Below, in pieces: positions 33,121 to 42,562 of a stretch of DNA of 64,000 bases. Both the position numbers and the translations under genes were made by a program. Under the pieces are notes generated by a model. The model did not search any database. It was not told the DNA's origin and saw nothing but the letters and a program-made list of their open reading frames with translations. Every line of letters starts with the position of its first letter. Position 1 is the stretch's first letter. The stretch comes from JAPPHA01 sp965220985 (GTDB lineage: Bacteria; Pseudomonadota; Alphaproteobacteria; Rhodobacterales; Rhodobacteraceae): positions 3,534,001 through 3,598,000 of the forward strand of contig OZ244854.1 in the NCBI GenBank assembly GCA_965220985.1, given 5' to 3'.

Positions 33121-34938
33121 CTATTGGGGTTCGATCCACCACACGTCAGGCAGGAATCCGATCCAGTCACCGTAGATCGGCAACCGCTCCGGATATCTTA
33201 GTTCCGAAACATGGGCCATTCGCGACACCGGTGAATGCCAGATTGGAATGACGTAGCGTCCTGTCGTCAGAACTCGGTCAAGCGCCCGCGTCGCCGCGAT
33301 GAAGTCGTCCCTGTGATCGGCCGAGAGAATTGCGTCGATCATCGCTTCGGCCGCCGAACTGCTCATTCCCATGTAATTCCGGGTGCCGGGTTTCTCGACG
33401 CCTTCACGGCCCCAGTACAGGCGTTGCTCGTTGCCCGGCGAGAGCGACAGCCCGCGACGATAGTTCGTCATGTCGAAGTCGTAGTTGTTCGTGCGCTCGT
33501 TGTATTGAGCGCTGTCAACCAACGCGATCGATGTCGAGATTCCCAGTCTGCTCAGCGCACTGGAATAGATGTTGAGGATCGCTTCGTTCTCGGTCGAGCC
33601 CGACTTGACCAGGAACTCGATCTCGAATGCGTCGCCATCAGCATCGCGAAGAACGCCTTCGCTGACCTGCCAACCCGCCTCTTCGAGAAGCCTTGTCGCC
33701 GCGCGAAGATTCACGCGGTTTCGCTCGCCACCATCCGAAACCGGCAGTGAATAGCCCTTGAGCGCGCCAGGAAGCAACTCGCCCTCGAACGGCAACAGCA
33801 GAGCCCGGACTTTTCCTTCGGCCGGGCCGTCACGCATGCCAAGAATGGAATTCGAGAAATAGGACGTGATGCGCGGAAGCCCCCCGCCGTTGATCGTCCG
33901 GTTGATGAACTCGAAGTTGAAGGCAAGGATCAATGCCTCCCGAACCCGCCAGTCCCTGAACTCCGGTATGCGGGTGTTGAAGACGAATCCCCTGATGCCC
34001 GACGGTCGCTGGTGCGGAAACTCCGACTTCGTGACAGCGCCCGAAGCGACCCGCGGAAAGTCGTAGGCGGTTTCCCACTTGCCCGCGTTCCACTCCCTGT
34101 GAGTCGAGGTCGTTCCAGCCTTGAAGGCTTCGAACACGACATCGCCGTCGCCAAAGAACTCGTAGCGGATTTCGTCGACATTGTGCCGGCCGCGATTGAA
34201 ACCGAGGTCCCTGCCCCAGTAGTCGGGGTTTCGCTTGAACGAAATGAACCGACCCGCTTCGAAGTCGTCGATGACATACGCCCCGGATCCGGTTACACGA
34301 TCAAGGGAGCTTTCCGCAAAGTCCCGCCCGTCCCAGTCAGCCTTGCGCAGAACCGGCCGCAGGCCGATGATCAGGGGAAGCTCCCGATCGACGGTGTTGA
34401 AGGTGAATTTCACCGAGGACGGACCAGTCTGTTCCGCCGTCTCGATCTTTTTCCAAGAATTGATGTATCGTGGATGGCCGTCCGTGCCGAGCGTCTCGAA
34501 TGACCAAAGAACGTCCTCGACGGTGACCGGAGATCCATCCGAAAACCGCGCTTCTTCACGCAGCTTGAACTCCACCCACTCCCGATTCGGTCCCACCTCG
34601 ATTGATTCGGCCAATAGCCCGTAAAGCGAAAAGGGCTCGTCCCAACTCCGACCCATGAGCGACTCGACGACATGTGCGCGGACCCCCCAGGGAGCGCGTC
34701 CTTTCAGGATGTACGGGTTGAGAGAGTCAAATCCGCCGCTCTCGCCGAAGACGATCCGCCCTCCCTTCGGAGCATCGGGGTTGGCATATGGAAGCGCCGT
34801 GAATCCTTCGGGCAATTCGGGGTCCCCGTACATCGCAATACCATATGTAGGTGCAGCGTTGGCACCTCCGTGGAGTGCGAATGCGACGGCCATGGCACTC
34901 AGAAACAGGCCCAGCGAAGTCCTTGCTGATCTAGACAC
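33121..34938 (-). CDS. Periplasmic solute-binding protein, family 5 (YejA-like)
   Basis: A 605-residue extracellular binding protein of the oligopeptide/nickel ABC family. A signal peptide occupies about residues 1-28 (ending GGANAAP). The YejA-type start of the mature protein, MYGDPELPEGFTALPYANP, is followed by the family 5 body (VEFKLREEARFSDGSPVTVEDVLWS). YejA-type proteins bind oligopeptides or murein peptides. No permease or ATPase genes (yejBEF) are adjacent, so the partner transporter must be elsewhere or the protein acts alone. Confidence 0.92.
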   Translation of the reverse strand: MSRSARTSLGLFLSAMAVAFALHGGANAAPTYGIAMYGDPELPEGFTALPYANPDAPKGGRIVFGESGGFDSLNPYILKGRAPWGVRAHVVESLMGRSWDEPFSLYGLLAESIEVGPNREWVEFKLREEARFSDGSPVTVEDVLWSFETLGTDGHPRYINSWKKIETAEQTGPSSVKFTFNTVDRELPLIIGLRPVLRKADWDGRDFAESSLDRVTGSGAYVIDDFEAGRFISFKRNPDYWGRDLGFNRGRHNVDEIRYEFFGDGDVVFEAFKAGTTSTHREWNAGKWETAYDFPRVASGAVTKSEFPHQRPSGIRGFVFNTRIPEFRDWRVREALILAFNFEFINRTINGGGLPRITSYFSNSILGMRDGPAEGKVRALLLPFEGELLPGALKGYSLPVSDGGERNRVNLRAATRLLEEAGWQVSEGVLRDADGDAFEIEFLVKSGSTENEAILNIYSSALSRLGISTSIALVDSAQYNERTNNYDFDMTNYRRGLSLSPGNEQRLYWGREGVEKPGTRNYMGMSSSAAEAMIDAILSADHRDDFIAATRALDRVLTTGRYVIPIWHSPVSRMAHVSELRYPERLPIYGDWIGFLPDVWWIEPQ

Positions 34939-35021
34939 GGATGGATTCTCCTTGAACGGCTTTCATTGCTTTGCAAGGGTATCCGCAATCGCCGATTAAT
35001 CAAGTCAAACCGGGGAACAGG

Positions 35022-35050
35022 TTGAACTGAACCCTCGCGCGTGATAGTTA
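35022..35050 (+). promoter_or_regulatory. Sigma70-like promoter for the candidate sRNA
   Basis: TTGAAC at 35022-35027 and TAGTTA at 35045-35050 are separated by exactly 17 bases, which fits a housekeeping promoter and predicts a start near 35057. Confidence 0.5.
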
Positions 35051-35056
35051 ACTCTC

Positions 35057-35133
35057 ACTGCTCGATAGGTTTCTTGCCTGTATGAAACCTGCCTCAACTG
35101 TTTAAGCGCCTCCTTCGGGAGGCGCCTTTTTTT
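35057..35133 (+). ncRNA. Candidate small RNA with two hairpins
   Basis: Between the promoter-like pair and a strong terminator lies a 77-base stretch with no open frame of note. It contains a hairpin with arms AGGTTTC (35067-35073) and GAAACCT (35084-35090) around a 10-base loop, a short single-stranded linker and then the terminator stem. The layout of promoter, structured region and Rho-independent terminator in an intergenic region between divergent genes is typical of trans-acting sRNAs. I do not recognise it as a named family. Confidence 0.5.
35106..35133 (+). terminator. Rho-independent terminator
   Basis: GCGCCTCC (35106-35113), loop TTCG, GGAGGCGC (35118-35125), then C and seven T. 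The 8-bp G+C-rich stem with a stable tetraloop and U-tract is a textbook terminator for plus-strand transcription. No coding gene ends just upstream on this strand, which points to a short RNA gene. Confidence 0.9.
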
Positions 35134-35419
35134 GGCCTTTTCGCGCGGCAAGCGACGGCTCGACACCGACTGTCGCGCGTCAGAGAAATTGCCGTTGCTT
35201 GCTGCAGTTCGGACGATTCCGGTTCCGCTGTCTGTTGGTCGGCATCGACTTCGCATCGACATTTCTGCTGGTACATCGACGGGGAAGTTGCGATGAAATG
35301 CCTCGGACGGCACGACGCATGCGGCCCACGGGCAAACCGGATCCGAGGGCACGAATGACGATCCTGGAAGGTTGGGCATCGGCAGTCGCAAATCCAGGAG
35401 ACAGCGCGGGGAGATGACA

Positions 35420-36100
35420 ATGATCGAAATTGACGTGGTCAGTGACGTCATTTGCCCATGGTGCCACATCGGTCGGCATCGATTGCTGAAGGCGCTACAC
35501 GACGATCCCTCTCATCGCGTGTCCTTGTCGTGGCATCCTTTTCAGCTGAACCCCGACATGCCTGCAGAGGGGATGGACCGCAGCGTCTACCTCGCGCGGA
35601 AGTTCGGAGGTGCAGAACGGGCAAACGCGATCTACGCGGATATCGAAGCCAACGCCAAGCAAGACGGCATCCACATGAATCTCGATGCTGTTCGGCGCAC
35701 GCCCAACACTCTCGACGCTCATCGGCTGATCCTGTGGTCAACGGCGGACAGATGCCAGGACGGGGTCGTGGCCGCGCTGTTCGAAGCCTATTTCCACGAC
35801 GGAAAAGACATCGGAGACAGGCATGTCCTTGTCGAAATCGCTCGCGGCGCGGGAATGGATCCTGCATCGGTCGAACGCCGCCTGGCGAGCGACGAGGATC
35901 GAGAAAGCGTTGCCAACGCGTGCAATCGCCGCCGATTGTCGGGCATCCATGGCGTGCCGACGTTCCTGATCGACGGTCGGGTCTTGACCCAAGGGGCACA
36001 GCCGACATCATTCTGGAAGCAGGTCCTTCCGGAACTCGCGCGGCTCGCTGAACTGACCCGCGACGGTGATCCCTCGGGCGACAGAGGCCATTCGTCTTGA
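35420..36100 (+). CDS. DsbA-family oxidoreductase (FrnE-like)
   Basis: A 226-residue thioredoxin-fold protein without signal peptide, so probably cytoplasmic. The active site ICPWCHIG sits near residue 12, preceded by MIEIDVVSDV as in FrnE/2-hydroxychromene-isomerase-like proteins. The cis-proline region GIHGVPTFLIDGR lies near residue 180. GGGGAG 6 bases upstream supports the ATG at 35420 rather than that at 35414. It overlaps the MFS gene by 4 bases. Confidence 0.88.
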   Translation: MIEIDVVSDVICPWCHIGRHRLLKALHDDPSHRVSLSWHPFQLNPDMPAEGMDRSVYLARKFGGAERANAIYADIEANAKQDGIHMNLDAVRRTPNTLDAHRLILWSTADRCQDGVVAALFEAYFHDGKDIGDRHVLVEIARGAGMDPASVERRLASDEDRESVANACNRRRLSGIHGVPTFLIDGRVLTQGAQPTSFWKQVLPELARLAELTRDGDPSGDRGHSS

Positions 36101-37317
36101 GCCGAGGTCACCCATCACGCATCGAGTTCATCGCCCTTGTCGCACTTCTCTTCTCGATGGTCGCGTTCTCCACGGATGCGATGCTGCCTTCACTCGCGGA
36201 AATCGGTACCGACCTCGCGCTCGACAACGTCAATCACGCCCAACTGGTCATCACGATATTCGTGCTTGGAACCGGCATCGGACAACTGGTTTCGGGACCT
36301 CTATCGGACTCGTTCGGTCGAAAGAGCGTCATTTGCTGCGGGGTCTTGATCTTTCTTCTCGCCAGCCTCTGGGCGTTTTTCGCCCAGTCGATGCTCGAGT
36401 TGCTGGTGGCGCGATTCGTTCAAGGTCTCGGTGTATCTGCGCCCCGAACGGTGACGCTGGCGCTCGTACGCGACCTGTTCACGGGGCGTCACATGGCCCG
36501 GATCGTGTCATTCGCGATGATGCTGTTTGTCCTCGTTCCGGCCGTCGCGCCCTTGATCGGGCAGACCATCATGCTCCAGCTGGGGTGGCGCTACATTTTT
36601 GTCGCGTTCCAGGTCGTTGCCGTGGTTGCCATGGCGTGGCTGATGTTCCGTCAGCCCGAAACTCTGCCTCACGACAAGCGGCGTCGATTTCGGCCGATGG
36701 AGATCGCCAGCGCCGCGCGCGAAATCTTCTCGAACCTGCGGGTTGTCATCAGCATGGGAAGCCTGTCACTCGGCTACACCTGCATCTTCGCCTACCTGGT
36801 TTCGGCCCAGCAGGTCTATGTCGTGTGGCTCGACACGGGGGAAGACTTCCCCCTCTACTTTGCGCTGACCGCGATCGTTGCCGGAACCGCCAGCTTTCTC
36901 AACGCGTTCCTGGTCGTTCGCTTCGGCATGCTGTGGCTGTCGACGTTCGGCTTCGCGGCAATTTTCGTGCTCTCGGTCGGCTTCGGGGCGGTTGTCGCCA
37001 TCGACACCCTGCCCCTGCCCTGGCTCCTGTGGCTGTTCGTGGGGTGGAGCACCGCGATGTTCTTTCTGCTCGGCCTGTGCCTCGCAAACCTGAACGCTCT
37101 CGCCCTCGAACCGATGGGACACATCGCGGGGATGGCGTCAGCCGTCATCGGTTCGTTCGCAACCATCATTTGCGTCGTTCTTGCCGTTCCTGTCGGTCAA
37201 ATGTTCGACGGAACCGGTCTTCCCCTGGTTATCGGGGTGACGCTGTGCGCATGCGCGGCCTTCCTGCTCAATCTGCTCATGCGGCTGCATCCGTTACAGT
37301 CTCCGTCCGCTCCATGA
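36097..37317 (+). CDS. MFS drug-resistance transporter, Bcr/CflA family
   Basis: A 406-residue, twelve-helix exporter. It begins at TTG 36097, overlapping the DsbA-type gene (TTGA). The MFS loop 2-3 motif is GPLSDSFGRKSV and the drug-efflux motif C-like segment appears as VARFVQGLGVSAPRTVTLAL with RDLF after it, typical of Bcr/CflA proteins that export bicyclomycin, chloramphenicol or similar compounds. Its 3' end overlaps the convergent mfd gene by 41 bases. Confidence 0.9.
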   Translation: MSRGHPSRIEFIALVALLFSMVAFSTDAMLPSLAEIGTDLALDNVNHAQLVITIFVLGTGIGQLVSGPLSDSFGRKSVICCGVLIFLLASLWAFFAQSMLELLVARFVQGLGVSAPRTVTLALVRDLFTGRHMARIVSFAMMLFVLVPAVAPLIGQTIMLQLGWRYIFVAFQVVAVVAMAWLMFRQPETLPHDKRRRFRPMEIASAAREIFSNLRVVISMGSLSLGYTCIFAYLVSAQQVYVVWLDTGEDFPLYFALTAIVAGTASFLNAFLVVRFGMLWLSTFGFAAIFVLSVGFGAVVAIDTLPLPWLLWLFVGWSTAMFFLLGLCLANLNALALEPMGHIAGMASAVIGSFATIICVVLAVPVGQMFDGTGLPLVIGVTLCACAAFLLNLLMRLHPLQSPSAP

Positions 37318-40300
37318 CCCTGGCAAGGTTGCGGCAGACAACGACGGCCCCCTTGACGCGGTCGCTCTGCCGCGACCAATCGCGACTGATGACCAGTCGA
37401 TTGTTCTTGATTCTTGCCAGGCCGTCCTGCGATTTCAGGTAGCTGATCATCCCGTCGGGGTTGGGAATCGTGTCGTCGCGGAACCGGATCGTGGCGCCAG
37501 TGTCGCCGGCCTCGAACACGTCGACATCCATGCGCCTGCAGAGTTCCTTGACGCGGACGACCCGCAAGAGGAACTTGACCTCGATCGGGAGCTTTCCGAA
37601 CCGATCGACCAGTTCCGCTGCCATCGCGTTGATCTCGTCATGGTCGGAAAGCGCCGCGATTCGGCGGTAGATGCTCATCCGCAGGTCACGGTCCTCGATG
37701 TAACTCTGTGGTATGATGACAGGAACTCCGAGCCTGATCGTCGGCTGCCAGGTTGGACGCACGTCATCGTCGTCATCGGTGTCTCCACCCTTGATGCGCG
37801 CGATTTCCTCCGTCAGCATGGAGCGATAGAGTTCGACCCCGATTTCGCGCATGTCGCCCGACTGCTCCGCGCCGAGCAGGTTGCCGCCCCCGCGCATGTC
37901 GAGGTCCTGGCTCGCGAGAGAAAAGCCCGCGCCAAGGCTTGCCAGCGAGGCGATGACCCGAATGCGACGCTCGGCAGACGGAAGCAGGCGCGCGCCCCGC
38001 CGCGTCATGAAATAAGCATATGCCCGGATGTTCGAACGTCCGACCCGTCCGCGGATCTGGTGGAGTTGCCCCAGTCCGAACAGATTGGGCCGATACACGA
38101 TCAAGGTGTTGGCCGAGGGAATGTCGAGCCCGCTCGTGGCAATTGTCGTTGCCACCAGGACATCGTGCTGACGATCGTAGTATTCGTTGATTCTCGCATC
38201 GAGGTCCTTGACCTTCAATTGACCATGGGCCTCGACGAACCGAACTTCGGGCACGTGTTCGCGAAGAAACTTGGTCATGTTCCGGATGTCGCTGATGCGC
38301 GGCACGATGATCAGGCTCTGGCCCCCGCGGTACCGTTCCCGCAACAGCGCCTCGCGCGCGGTGACGGCATCGAATTCACCCTGGTAGGTCCTGACCGACA
38401 GCCGGTCCGCTGGCGGCGTGCTGATCATCGAGATGTCCCGGATGCCGATCAGCGACATGCGCAGCGTTCTTGGAATCGGTGTCGCGGTCAGCGTGAGAAA
38501 GTGAGCTTCGGGCGAAGACTTCTTCAGGACGTCCTTTTGCTCGACCCCGAAGTTCTGCTCTTCATCGAGCACGATCAGCCCCAGTTGCTTGAAGTGAACC
38601 TGATCGCTGAGCAGCGCATGGGTTCCAACGACGATATCCGCGCTTCCGTTCGCGATCATCTCCTGGGTTTTCCGCGCGTCGGCAGGAGACGAAAGTCGCG
38701 AGAGGCTCCGCACGATGACAGGGGTTTCCCGGAAACGCTCTGCGAAGGTCTCCCCATGCTGGCGAACGAGCAACGTGGTGGGACAGACGACGGCGACCTG
38801 GTAGCCGTTCGAAACGGCCGCATATGCCGCCCTCACCGCGACTTCCGTCTTGCCGAACCCCACGTCTCCGCAAATGAGACGATCCATTGGACGCCCGGAC
38901 GCCATGTCCCCAAGAACAGCCTCGACCGCTTCGAGCTGATCGTCGGTTTCGGGGTGCGGAAATCTTGCACAGAAATCCGACCATCCGACCTCTTCCGGCT
39001 CGAGCACTGGAGCCCGTTGGATCTCCCGCTTCGCCGCCACCTTCAGCAGCTTTCGTGCCATGTCCCTGATCCTAGCCTTCGAGGCGAACTTCCGCTGCTG
39101 CCAGGAAAGCGATCCAAGCCGATCAAGCCTGGCCTCGCCCTGACCGTAACGGCTGATCAGGTCGAGATTCTCGACGGGCAGGAACAGGCGGCCGTTGCCC
39201 CCATACTCGAGACGCAGGCACTCGTGCGGATTGCCGTCGACATTGAGCACCTCGAGACACTTGAACCGTCCGATGCCATGGTCCTCGTGGACAACGAGGT
39301 CGTCCTCGTTCAGGTTGTTGGCCTCGATCAGAAGCTGGGCCGGCTTGTTCCTCGTCCTGCGCGTGGTGCGAACGATTCTCTCGCCAAACACGTCCTTTTC
39401 GCTGATAACCGTCAGACCAGGCGCTTCGAATCCGTGCTCGAGGGTCCAGATGCAAAGCCCTGTCTTTCCACGCAATTTACGCAAATCGCGCCGATCAGAG
39501 ATGACGATCGATTCATCGAGGTCGTACTCGGCGAGAAGATCCGCCATCCGCTCGAGCGACCCTTCCGAGTGGCAGGCGACGATCACATCTCCCGCGCCCG
39601 ATCTTTCCCTGACGTGGTCAGCAAATGCCTCGAACACACCGGCGGACTCGCTTTGACGCTCGGGCGCAAAGTCCCGTCCCTTTCGACCCTGCCATTGATT
39701 GGAACCGTCATCGTTGGCGTCCGTGCCTGCGATCGTCCTGACGTCATGCCTTTCCAAGCATGCGGACATCCGCTCTCTGTCGAGATAGAGATGGTCGGGC
39801 GGACACGGTCGATATCGAATGCCTATCAGGTTGCGATCGGCTGCATCGGTCTCGCGGGCATGAAACTGTCCGCGGATGGTGTCCCACCTTGTTGTGCAGG
39901 CCTCGTAGAACCGCTCGTCGACGAAGACCGGCGATTCAGGCAGATAGTCGAACAGGGTGACAAGGTCGTCATGAAACAGCGGCAACCAATGCTCGATGCC
40001 TGGAATCTTGATCCCGTCGCTGATGGAGAAGTAGAGTTGATCGCTGCCCGCGACGCCGAAGACCTGTCGATATCGTCGCCGAAAACAGCTGACGGCACTG
40101 TCGTCCAGGCTGACCTCCGACGGAGGGGTGAAATCGATTCGGCTTACCTTTCCTTTCGACCGCTGCGAGTCGACGTCGAACAGCCGAATCGAATCGAGCG
40201 TGTCGCCGGCAAAGTCGAGGCGATGCGGATTGCCGTAGCCGGGAAGAAAGACATCGATCAGCCCGCCCCTGACCGCATAGTCGCCCGGCTCCATCACCGA

Positions 40301-40762
40301 CTGGGCGCGCGAAAACCCCATGCGCGCGAAGTCATCCAGCAGTCGAGAGTACGTGATGGGCCCGCCGGCCGCGACCGAGAAGCACCGCGAAGACACGCTT
40401 TCGCCGGGTGGGAGCTTTTGCATGACAGCCGAGACGGTCGTGATCACCATCGCCGGGCGTTTCGGTCCGGTCGTCAGTTCCGACAGGACCTTCATTCGAC
40501 GTGCCGAGATGGCCGCCTTTGGCGAGATTCGATCGTAGGGCAAGCAATCCCAAGCCGGAAAGTTGAACACGCGGAGGCCCGGCGCGAAGAATGCCAATGA
40601 CGACCTCATGGCCTCGGCCCGCCTGTCATCGCGCGCAATGAAAATCCCGATGTCTCCTCGCTCCTGCATGGTCATTGCAAGAACGAAGGCGTCGAACCCC
40701 TCCGGGCATCCGGCAGTGTCCGCCTGCAGATTCACGCGATCTGGTAATGTCATGTCATTCAT
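37277..40762 (-). CDS. mfd: Transcription-repair coupling factor
   Basis: A 1161-residue SF2 translocase that removes stalled RNA polymerase and recruits UvrA. The UvrB-like N-terminal part is followed by the RNA-polymerase-interaction domain (LVVHEDHGIGRFKCLEV). The motor has Walker A GDVGFGKTEVAVRAAY, DEEQNFGVEQKD and LTATPIPRTLRMSL, then the RecG-like TRG segment. The C-terminal TRCF domain ends at 37277. The length is normal. A plus-strand open frame of 986 codons over the same interval is its shadow. Confidence 0.98.
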   Translation of the reverse strand: MNDMTLPDRVNLQADTAGCPEGFDAFVLAMTMQERGDIGIFIARDDRRAEAMRSSLAFFAPGLRVFNFPAWDCLPYDRISPKAAISARRMKVLSELTTGPKRPAMVITTVSAVMQKLPPGESVSSRCFSVAAGGPITYSRLLDDFARMGFSRAQSVMEPGDYAVRGGLIDVFLPGYGNPHRLDFAGDTLDSIRLFDVDSQRSKGKVSRIDFTPPSEVSLDDSAVSCFRRRYRQVFGVAGSDQLYFSISDGIKIPGIEHWLPLFHDDLVTLFDYLPESPVFVDERFYEACTTRWDTIRGQFHARETDAADRNLIGIRYRPCPPDHLYLDRERMSACLERHDVRTIAGTDANDDGSNQWQGRKGRDFAPERQSESAGVFEAFADHVRERSGAGDVIVACHSEGSLERMADLLAEYDLDESIVISDRRDLRKLRGKTGLCIWTLEHGFEAPGLTVISEKDVFGERIVRTTRRTRNKPAQLLIEANNLNEDDLVVHEDHGIGRFKCLEVLNVDGNPHECLRLEYGGNGRLFLPVENLDLISRYGQGEARLDRLGSLSWQQRKFASKARIRDMARKLLKVAAKREIQRAPVLEPEEVGWSDFCARFPHPETDDQLEAVEAVLGDMASGRPMDRLICGDVGFGKTEVAVRAAYAAVSNGYQVAVVCPTTLLVRQHGETFAERFRETPVIVRSLSRLSSPADARKTQEMIANGSADIVVGTHALLSDQVHFKQLGLIVLDEEQNFGVEQKDVLKKSSPEAHFLTLTATPIPRTLRMSLIGIRDISMISTPPADRLSVRTYQGEFDAVTAREALLRERYRGGQSLIIVPRISDIRNMTKFLREHVPEVRFVEAHGQLKVKDLDARINEYYDRQHDVLVATTIATSGLDIPSANTLIVYRPNLFGLGQLHQIRGRVGRSNIRAYAYFMTRRGARLLPSAERRIRVIASLASLGAGFSLASQDLDMRGGGNLLGAEQSGDMREIGVELYRSMLTEEIARIKGGDTDDDDDVRPTWQPTIRLGVPVIIPQSYIEDRDLRMSIYRRIAALSDHDEINAMAAELVDRFGKLPIEVKFLLRVVRVKELCRRMDVDVFEAGDTGATIRFRDDTIPNPDGMISYLKSQDGLARIKNNRLVISRDWSRQSDRVKGAVVVCRNLARVMERTETVTDAAA

Positions 40763-41315
40763 GGTCTGCCCGTATTCGGTGCCGATCGGTTTCTCAACCG
40801 CATTTTGGGGCCACGCACAAGGTCGCCGGCCACGCTACCAGCTGATGTTTCCCGAGGCGTGGACTCGACTTTGCTGAACGCTGTTGATCACGACCCAATC
40901 CAGTGATGCGCGATCGCCCGTCGCCGAATCCGACGAACAGGCATGTTCGCCGTCACAATCCCACATCGGGCGGCGAAGCAGGTGGACGAACCACAATATC
41001 TTGTGCCATCTCTCGACCACTCGAATAATCGAGACGCTGCACTGAATGCAAGCCCTGCGACCTTTTCGCATGCCAGTTTCGAGGCGAATCTCGTACCGAT
41101 CGCGAGACGCCCGAAGATCAATCGTTGCAGCGTGCCAAAGCAGCCGGAATCCGGCATGACATGCCACAGAGCGCAATGGTCGCTCGACTGAACAGGCACG
41201 CTGACGAATTCGAGCGTTCGAATTGTCGCGATGACGCTTCAAAAACGCCCGCTTTGACGCTAATTGATCACATCGCCAGCCTCATGGCGACCAACAGCCA
41301 GGATCGGGGCATCAA
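40763..41315. other. Gene-free stretch between mfd and hemB
   Basis: About 550 bases with divergent promoters expected at both ends. The open frames at 40835-41242 (minus) and 40943 (plus) show no family features. The sdhE gene often found beside mfd in alphaproteobacteria is not here. Confidence 0.5.
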
Positions 41316-42332
41316 TTGCACGTGATTCAGCCAAAATTCCCGACGGGTCGGCCGCGTCGGCTCCGACGAACGCCCTGGATCAGGCGGCTTGTCGGAGAGA
41401 ACCAACTCTCGGTCGACGACTTGATCTTCCCGATGTTCATCACGGACGGGACAGACGGGGCCGAAGCCGTTCGGACTCTGCCGGGCATCTTTCGCCATGG
41501 GATCTCATCCGCGGTGGATATGGCCGAGGAATGCGCAAGGCTCGGAATCCCCGTCATCGCCCTGTTTCCGTATGTCGAAGCCAGCCAAAAGACGGATGAC
41601 TGCCGCGAGGCGACCAATCCTGACAATCTGGTGAACCGCGCCACGCGGGCAATCAAGCGTGCCGTTCCCGACATCGGCATCATGCTTGACGTTGCCCTCG
41701 ACCCGTACAACCCGACGGGTCACGACGGGCTCCTGGAAGGCGACAGCATCTTGAATGACGAAACGGTCGAGATCCTCGTGCGACAGGCACTCGTCCAGGC
41801 AGAATCGGGGGCCGACATCCTGGGCCCGTCCGACATGATGGACGGCCGGATCGGCGCGATCAGAAGCGCCCTGGATTCGGCCGGTCACGTCGAGACGTCA
41901 CTGATGGCATACACGGCAAAATACGCGTCAGTGTTCTACGGCCCGTTCAGGGAAGCCGTGGGTTCTTCCGGTGCGCTCGTAGGCGACAAGCGGACCTACC
42001 AGATGGATCCCCCCAACGCTGATGAAGCGCTGCGCATGGCGGCCCGCGACCTCGAGGAAGGAGCGGACATGATCATGGTCAAGCCCGGAATGCCATATCT
42101 TGACATCTGCTCCTTGCTCAAATCCACGTTTCGAGCGCCGACATTCGCCTACCAGGTGTCTGGAGAGTACGGCATGATCATGTCGGGGCATCGTCAAGGA
42201 CATTTTGATCTTGAGGCAGCAATCATCGAAAGCCTGTGCTCGTTCAAGCGCGCTGGTTGCGACGGCATCCTGACCTATTTTGCGATGAGAGCGGCAATAC
42301 TGCTGGCTGATTCGGATCGAAATCGGAGGTGA
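41316..42332 (+). CDS. hemB: Delta-aminolevulinic acid dehydratase (porphobilinogen synthase)
   Basis: A 338-residue enzyme that joins two 5-aminolevulinates into porphobilinogen for haem and corrinoid synthesis. The two active-site lysines lie in LMAYTAKYASVFYGPF and MIMVKPGMPYLD. The metal region reads DVALDPYNPTGHDG, lacking the three-cysteine zinc site and so of the magnesium-dependent kind common in alphaproteobacteria. The start is TTG 41316 (GGGG 6 bases upstream) or GTG 41322; sequence alone does not settle it. Confidence 0.96.
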   Translation: MHVIQPKFPTGRPRRLRRTPWIRRLVGENQLSVDDLIFPMFITDGTDGAEAVRTLPGIFRHGISSAVDMAEECARLGIPVIALFPYVEASQKTDDCREATNPDNLVNRATRAIKRAVPDIGIMLDVALDPYNPTGHDGLLEGDSILNDETVEILVRQALVQAESGADILGPSDMMDGRIGAIRSALDSAGHVETSLMAYTAKYASVFYGPFREAVGSSGALVGDKRTYQMDPPNADEALRMAARDLEEGADMIMVKPGMPYLDICSLLKSTFRAPTFAYQVSGEYGMIMSGHRQGHFDLEAAIIESLCSFKRAGCDGILTYFAMRAAILLADSDRNRR

Positions 42333-42562
42333 GGTCCGAGGAGTTCACTTTCACGGACATTCGCGTCGACGACGGCCAAGTTCGATCCCCGAAGCACGGA
42401 ATGGAAGCGCCGAGGCCTCGTCCGATGCTTGGCATCTTGGGGACCGACCGAAATGCTTGAAGCCCCGGGCTGAACATTCGGCAAGGGCCCGAGATTCGCG
42501 AGCAATGGATTTGCATACGAAATCTTGATTACCTATAAGTTGTCCAAGTCAGGGAGATGGTC

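Noticed and set aside
37640..40600. Plus-strand open frame of 986 codons
   Set aside because: It lies wholly opposite mfd, whose motifs are unmistakable; the frame is a shadow caused by high G+C codon use.
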